Below are positions 6,355-8,299 of a DNA stretch of 8,299 nt, piece by piece (position 1 is the first letter of the stretch; each line of letters opens with the position of its first letter). The DNA is from an uncultured Eubacteriales bacterium (lineage in GTDB: Bacteria > Bacillota > Clostridia > Peptostreptococcales > Anaerovoracaceae). The notes beneath the pieces were generated by a model. That model saw nothing but the letters and a program-made list of their open reading frames with translations, was not told the origin of the DNA and ran no database searches. The stretch lies in NCBI GenBank assembly GCA_900540145.1, contig UQEW01000080.1:1-8299 (forward strand), given 5' to 3'. The position numbers were made by a program, and so were the translations under genes.

Positions 6355-6473
6355 GCCCTTTGATGTAGTGATATAAAAATATACGCAGTGAAAGCGTTCA
6401 AAATTATCATGAGTTCTATCAAAAACACATCAAATATCAAATATCTGCTATAACTGTTTTGGTAAATCTCCAT
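6348..6473 (-). CDS. Possible 41-residue membrane peptide
   Basis: An ATG-initiated frame of 41 codons ends in TGA. It reads MEIYQNSYSRYLIFDVFLIE, then a hydrophobic stretch (LMIILNAFTAYIFISL) and HQRAR. A central apolar segment with a basic C-terminal tail would suit a single-pass membrane peptide, though an aspartate and a glutamate interrupt the apolar part. The ribosome binding site is poor (only GGGTG about 7 bases upstream). Its TGA overlaps an ATG with a better AAAGGG upstream that opens a 22-codon frame (MSPVSFRGCIVAFF...). I do not recognise either peptide, and chance frames in AT-rich DNA are a real alternative. Confidence 0.2.
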   Translation of the reverse strand: MEIYQNSYSRYLIFDVFLIELMIILNAFTAYIFISLHQRAR

Positions 6474-6577
6474 TTTGCTGCACCCACATTTTCCGGTAAA
6501 AACCACCGCTTTCTTTTTGATATATTGGTGAAGTGATCTATTTTTATTTTACAGTAAAAAATGCGGGAATTCTATCA

Positions 6578-6601
6578 CCCATTTTGCCCCATGAAATGGG
6601 G
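6578..6601. repeat. Dyad just downstream of the regulator gene
   Basis: CCCCAT (6587-6592) and ATGGGG (6596-6601) form a 6-bp stem with a 3-base loop, and CCCATTT (6578-6584) can pair alternatively with AAATGGG (6594-6600). It lies about 30 bases after the regulator's stop. No T-run follows on the minus strand, so it is not a typical terminator; transcription from the regulator may read through towards the surface genes. Confidence 0.3.
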
Positions 6602-6631
6602 GGATATAAACAGTTTTGTCTGTGTTTTTTT

Positions 6632-7834
6632 CTACTGAAGCATATATTTTTTTAAGTCTTTTCGATTTTCTACCCGCAGTTTTCTCATTGCCTCAGAAAT
6701 GTGGTCTTTAACAGTATTTGCTGAGATATTCAGGTGTTTTGCTATCTCTTGGTTTGTCCAGCCACGGCCTGCGAGCATAGCTATAGCGAACTCAGTTGTA
6801 GTCAGATCATCTGCCACATCGTGACCGGTGATGGGATTGTGAACTCTACGCCAACCGGAAGAAAAGCGATAAGTTATGTCAATAATTCTTTTAAAATCTT
6901 CCGGCCATTTTAGCTTGATGGTCGCCTCCAGCATAGCTCCCAAAAGTCCGTGGTGTTCACCGAATCCCTCAATAAGATCATCCGGGCGAGCAATCTCCCA
7001 CGCTGTCAGAAGGTGTGACTGTGCACGATCCGGCTGCTTCATACTCATGTAGTCCATCACAGCCACCAAATGCAGATAAATTGCAGAAATAGGATATGCA
7101 TCTGCTCCCATGGCAAGAGTAGCCTCAACAATTCCGGCGCTTTGCCCATATTCCTCTTTTAAATATAGATAATGAGCCAGCACATACAGCGCAAACGCAC
7201 GAACGCCATGCGGCAGTATCGGCAAAAATGTTTCCATAGGCGGCATTTTCTCTGGCAAGGGAAGATGCAGCAGTACAGCTGCTGCGAATGCTGCAAAGGA
7301 TTCTATAGCACGAATCGGCGCAGCATTTTCTCTATTGGCAGCCAGCGTATTTTGAATTTCATGCAAAGCGCGGCTTGCGTGGTCGATTCTTCCCATAGTC
7401 AGACAGGAATAAGCAAAAATCCAACAGGCAGAAAGGCGTATTGCTCCATCTGAATCGGTCAGATATACTTCTGTTTCCTTCATGGCCTTTTCCGCCTGTC
7501 CGCTGAAATAATAGTACTCAGCCAGAGCTATATCTTTTTTCGGCCCTGTTTCCATTTTCTCTATCGTTTCTACACAGCGTCCAGGCACAAAGGCTGTATT
7601 CATCAAAGGCATAAAACCAGAAAACACTTCCGGCAAGTTTGGTGATTTTTGGGATATGGACTGCTTTTTATTTTTGCGTGGATCTTCAGGTTTTTCAGCA
7701 TCTGCAGGTATAGCCCAAGCTTTCCCGATTCTCTCTGCACCAAAGATTCGCCCTTCGGAACAATATTGATTAATTCTGCGCTCCGATACACCCCATTTTT
7801 CTGCTGCCTCCCGTATAGATAAATAACGTTTCAT
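6632..7834 (-). CDS. Transcription regulator with N-terminal MerR/excisionase-like and C-terminal LuxR-type DNA-binding domains
   Basis: This intact 400-residue protein is a predicted cytoplasmic regulator with two separate DNA-binding domains. Residues 1-50 form a MerR/excisionase-like helix-turn-helix (SIREAAEKWGVSERRINQYC) followed by a wing-like GAERIGKAWAIPADAEKP. Residues about 70-335 are predicted helical, with TPR-like pairs (IALAEYYYFSGQAEKAMKET, ALYVLAHYLYLKEEYGQSAG, HLVAVMDYMSMKQPDRAQSH), perhaps sensing a partner protein or ligand. Residues 342-400 are a LuxR/GerE-type domain (LTTTEFAIAMLAGRGWTNQE, IAKHLNISANTVKDHISEAM). No response-regulator receiver domain or Walker A motif is seen. 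The start is supported by AGGAGA 6 bases before the ATG. It ends at TAG (6632-6634). It lies upstream of, and in the same direction as, the surface genes, so it may control them; this is inferred from position. The dyad in its own promoter suggests autoregulation. Confidence 0.9.
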   Translation of the reverse strand: MKRYLSIREAAEKWGVSERRINQYCSEGRIFGAERIGKAWAIPADAEKPEDPRKNKKQSISQKSPNLPEVFSGFMPLMNTAFVPGRCVETIEKMETGPKKDIALAEYYYFSGQAEKAMKETEVYLTDSDGAIRLSACWIFAYSCLTMGRIDHASRALHEIQNTLAANRENAAPIRAIESFAAFAAAVLLHLPLPEKMPPMETFLPILPHGVRAFALYVLAHYLYLKEEYGQSAGIVEATLAMGADAYPISAIYLHLVAVMDYMSMKQPDRAQSHLLTAWEIARPDDLIEGFGEHHGLLGAMLEATIKLKWPEDFKRIIDITYRFSSGWRRVHNPITGHDVADDLTTTEFAIAMLAGRGWTNQEIAKHLNISANTVKDHISEAMRKLRVENRKDLKKYMLQ

Positions 7835-7840
7835 ATTATT

Positions 7841-7846
7841 TCTCCT
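7841..7846 (-). promoter_or_regulatory. Ribosome binding site of the regulator
   Basis: AGGAGA on the minus strand lies 6 bases before the ATG at 7832-7834 and fixes the start chosen for the regulator. Confidence 0.8.
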
Positions 7847-7878
7847 GTATAGATGCTTCTATTTTCTACATTTTTTTT

Positions 7879-7907
7879 ATTATATACGAGATTTCGTAGA
7901 GGTACAA
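7879..7907 (-). promoter_or_regulatory. Promoter of the regulator gene
   Basis: On the minus strand TATAAT (7879-7884) is a perfect -10 box. TTGTAC (7902-7907) is a weak -35 box sharing only TTG with the consensus, at the ideal 17-base spacing. The start would fall near 7872, giving a leader of about 38 bases. A weak -35 with a good -10 often marks an activator-dependent or autoregulated promoter. Confidence 0.55.
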
Positions 7908-7916
7908 GTCGTACGA
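7885..7916. promoter_or_regulatory. Candidate operator: four TACGA/TCGTA half-sites in the regulator's promoter
   Basis: TACGA (7885-7889) and TCGTA (7894-7898) form a dyad with a 4-base gap that fills the spacer between -10 and -35. TCGTACGA (7909-7916) is an 8-bp palindrome just upstream of the -35 box and contains the same half-sites again. MerR-family regulators classically bind a dyad in the -35/-10 spacer. The regulator's N-terminal domain is MerR-like, so autoregulation through this site is a reasonable inference. Confidence 0.4.
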
Positions 7917-8038
7917 TTGAATAATGAATGCACACATTTAAACAAAGTTGATAATCTCTATATGAACAGTTGGTAGTTTCAGCAAGAAATATAGTATTGA
8001 TAAACTCAAAAAATCCAATAGAGATTTTTTAATCGGTG

Positions 8039-8111
8039 CCACCCGTTTTACGGGTGGTTCGAACTGGGGCTATAAGCCCCCGCTACTAGCCCGCGCCTAA
8101 AGACGCGGGCT
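8039..8111. repeat. Three adjacent hairpins at the insertion-sequence right end
   Basis: CCACCCGT (8039-8046)/ACGGGTGG (8050-8057), GGGGCT (8066-8071)/AGCCCC (8075-8080) and AGCCCGCG (8088-8095)/CGCGGGCT (8104-8111) are all perfect stems with loops of 3, 3 and 8 bases. A fourth, GCCCC/GGGGC with a TGAA loop, is at 8153-8166. IS200/IS605 TnpA recognises a subterminal hairpin near each end as single-stranded DNA; the outermost stem is the natural candidate. Confidence 0.7.
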
Positions 8112-8120
8112 TTCTCTTTC
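8088..8120 (+). terminator. Plus-strand terminator within the insertion-sequence end
   Basis: The 8-bp GC-rich stem at 8088-8111 is followed on the plus strand by TTTCTCTTTC. It would block outside transcription entering the element antisense to tnpA, a known feature of IS200-like ends. Confidence 0.4.
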
Positions 8121-8172
8121 GTTCAAGCCTTATTGCTCTTGCCTCTTTGGCCGCCCCTGAAGGGGCTTCTCT

Positions 8173-8299
8173 CTATTTGAACGGGTCTTCGTATTCTTTC
8201 ACACTCAGCCTATCCATCGCCATATCATGCTTCTCTTGCTCTTTGATGTATTTCCTGATCGCTTCCTCATTCAGCCCTACTGTGCTGACATAGTACCCT
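8173..8299 (-). CDS. tnpA: IS200/IS605-family transposase TnpA, C-terminal 41 codons
   Basis: This is a partial gene whose 5' part lies beyond the window edge. The visible end reads GYYVSTVGLNEEAIRKYIKE, QEKHDMAMDRLSVKEYEDPF, K and TAG (8173-8175). GYYVSTVG followed by an IxxYIxxQ helix is characteristic of the C-terminus of the Y1 HUH transposases of this family. The tyrosine encoded at 8248-8250 is in the position of the nucleophile that attacks and covalently joins the single-stranded DNA end. The HUH histidines lie upstream and cannot be checked. The intact C-terminus suggests a possibly active copy. Confidence 0.85.
   Translation of the reverse strand, partial: GYYVSTVGLNEEAIRKYIKEQEKHDMAMDRLSVKEYEDPFK

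Larger units (their letters stand above)
5993..6631. other. 635-base regulatory gap between regulator and surface genes
   Basis: No long gene lies here. It contains the promoter at 6201-6229, a leader from about 6195 to 5993, a pair of inverted repeats (6250-6354), a possible 41-residue ORF and a G/C-rich dyad just after the regulator. The leader has pairing potential: GCTGCA near 6145-6150 with TGCAGC near 6077-6082, and TGACAT near 6117-6122 with ATGTCA near 6051-6056 on the minus strand. I could not match it to a known riboswitch consensus. Confidence 0.4.
8031..8299 (-). mobile_element. IS200/IS605-family insertion sequence, right-end portion
   Basis: The 3' part of tnpA (8173-8299) is followed by about 140 bases of hairpin-rich non-coding DNA, the arrangement seen at the right end of IS200-like elements, which carry stem-loops instead of terminal inverted repeats. 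No tnpB lies between tnpA and this end, which points to the tnpA-only IS200 group. The left end lies beyond the window. The exact cleavage site is not determinable here; it should lie shortly past the outermost hairpin (8039-8057), near 8020-8036. The element is inserted about 110 bases upstream of the regulator's -35 box. Confidence 0.7.

Noticed and set aside
8008..8030. AAAAAATC/GATTTTTT inverted repeat as a terminator
   Set aside because: The stem has a single G-C pair, so it would be unstable; it may only be AT-rich flanking DNA at the insertion point.
8031..8115. CRISPR-like or tRNA-like structure from the row of hairpins
   Set aside because: The stems differ in sequence, no repeat-spacer pattern exists and no cloverleaf with T-loop can be drawn; they fit an IS200 right end following tnpA.

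Overview
The window looks like accessory chromosome from a low-to-medium GC, Gram-positive anaerobe of the class Clostridia, probably a gut or oral species. The reasons are strong GGAGG-type ribosome binding sites, sortase-anchored surface proteins built from clostridial modules (InlB-type repeat, YDG/MBG-like and Ig-like domains, EEK-rich helical linkers) and an IS200-type transposase. The genus cannot be named from this sequence. All convincing genes lie on the minus strand, so the region is best read from right to left.

Right end (about 8030-8299): the 3' end of an IS200/IS605-family insertion sequence. It has the last 41 codons of tnpA, including the presumed catalytic tyrosine, followed by a cluster of stable hairpins that form the right end. 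Next (6632-7834) is an intact 400-residue regulator. It has an N-terminal MerR/excisionase-like helix-turn-helix, an all-helical TPR-like middle and a C-terminal LuxR-type helix-turn-helix. It has a good ribosome binding site and a promoter with a dyad between -35 and -10. A 635-base gap follows, with a second good promoter and a long leader.

Middle (about 1345-5990): a tandem array of secreted, wall-anchored surface proteins. Gene A is broken by a frameshift just after its signal peptide and by an amber codon that cuts off its anchor domain. Gene B (1658-3847) is intact: signal peptide, beta-helix-like carbohydrate-binding region, InlB-type repeat, PPKTG sorting signal. Gene C survives only as a piece of the helical module that A also carries.

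Left end (1-1340): gene C is fused abruptly to the 3' half of a type I restriction specificity gene (hsdS), which also carries an internal amber codon. Seven bases after hsdS is a 67-base inverted-repeat element with TG...CA ends, then an insertion-sequence-like end and a terminator. Bases 1-450 have no convincing gene.

My reading is that a regulator with two DNA-binding domains, possibly autoregulated, stands upstream of a surface-adhesin array, and that the array is decaying through point mutations, a frameshift, a deletion fusion and insertion sequences. The two amber interruptions invite a recoding hypothesis, but the regulator and tnpA both appear to end at TAG, which argues against it.
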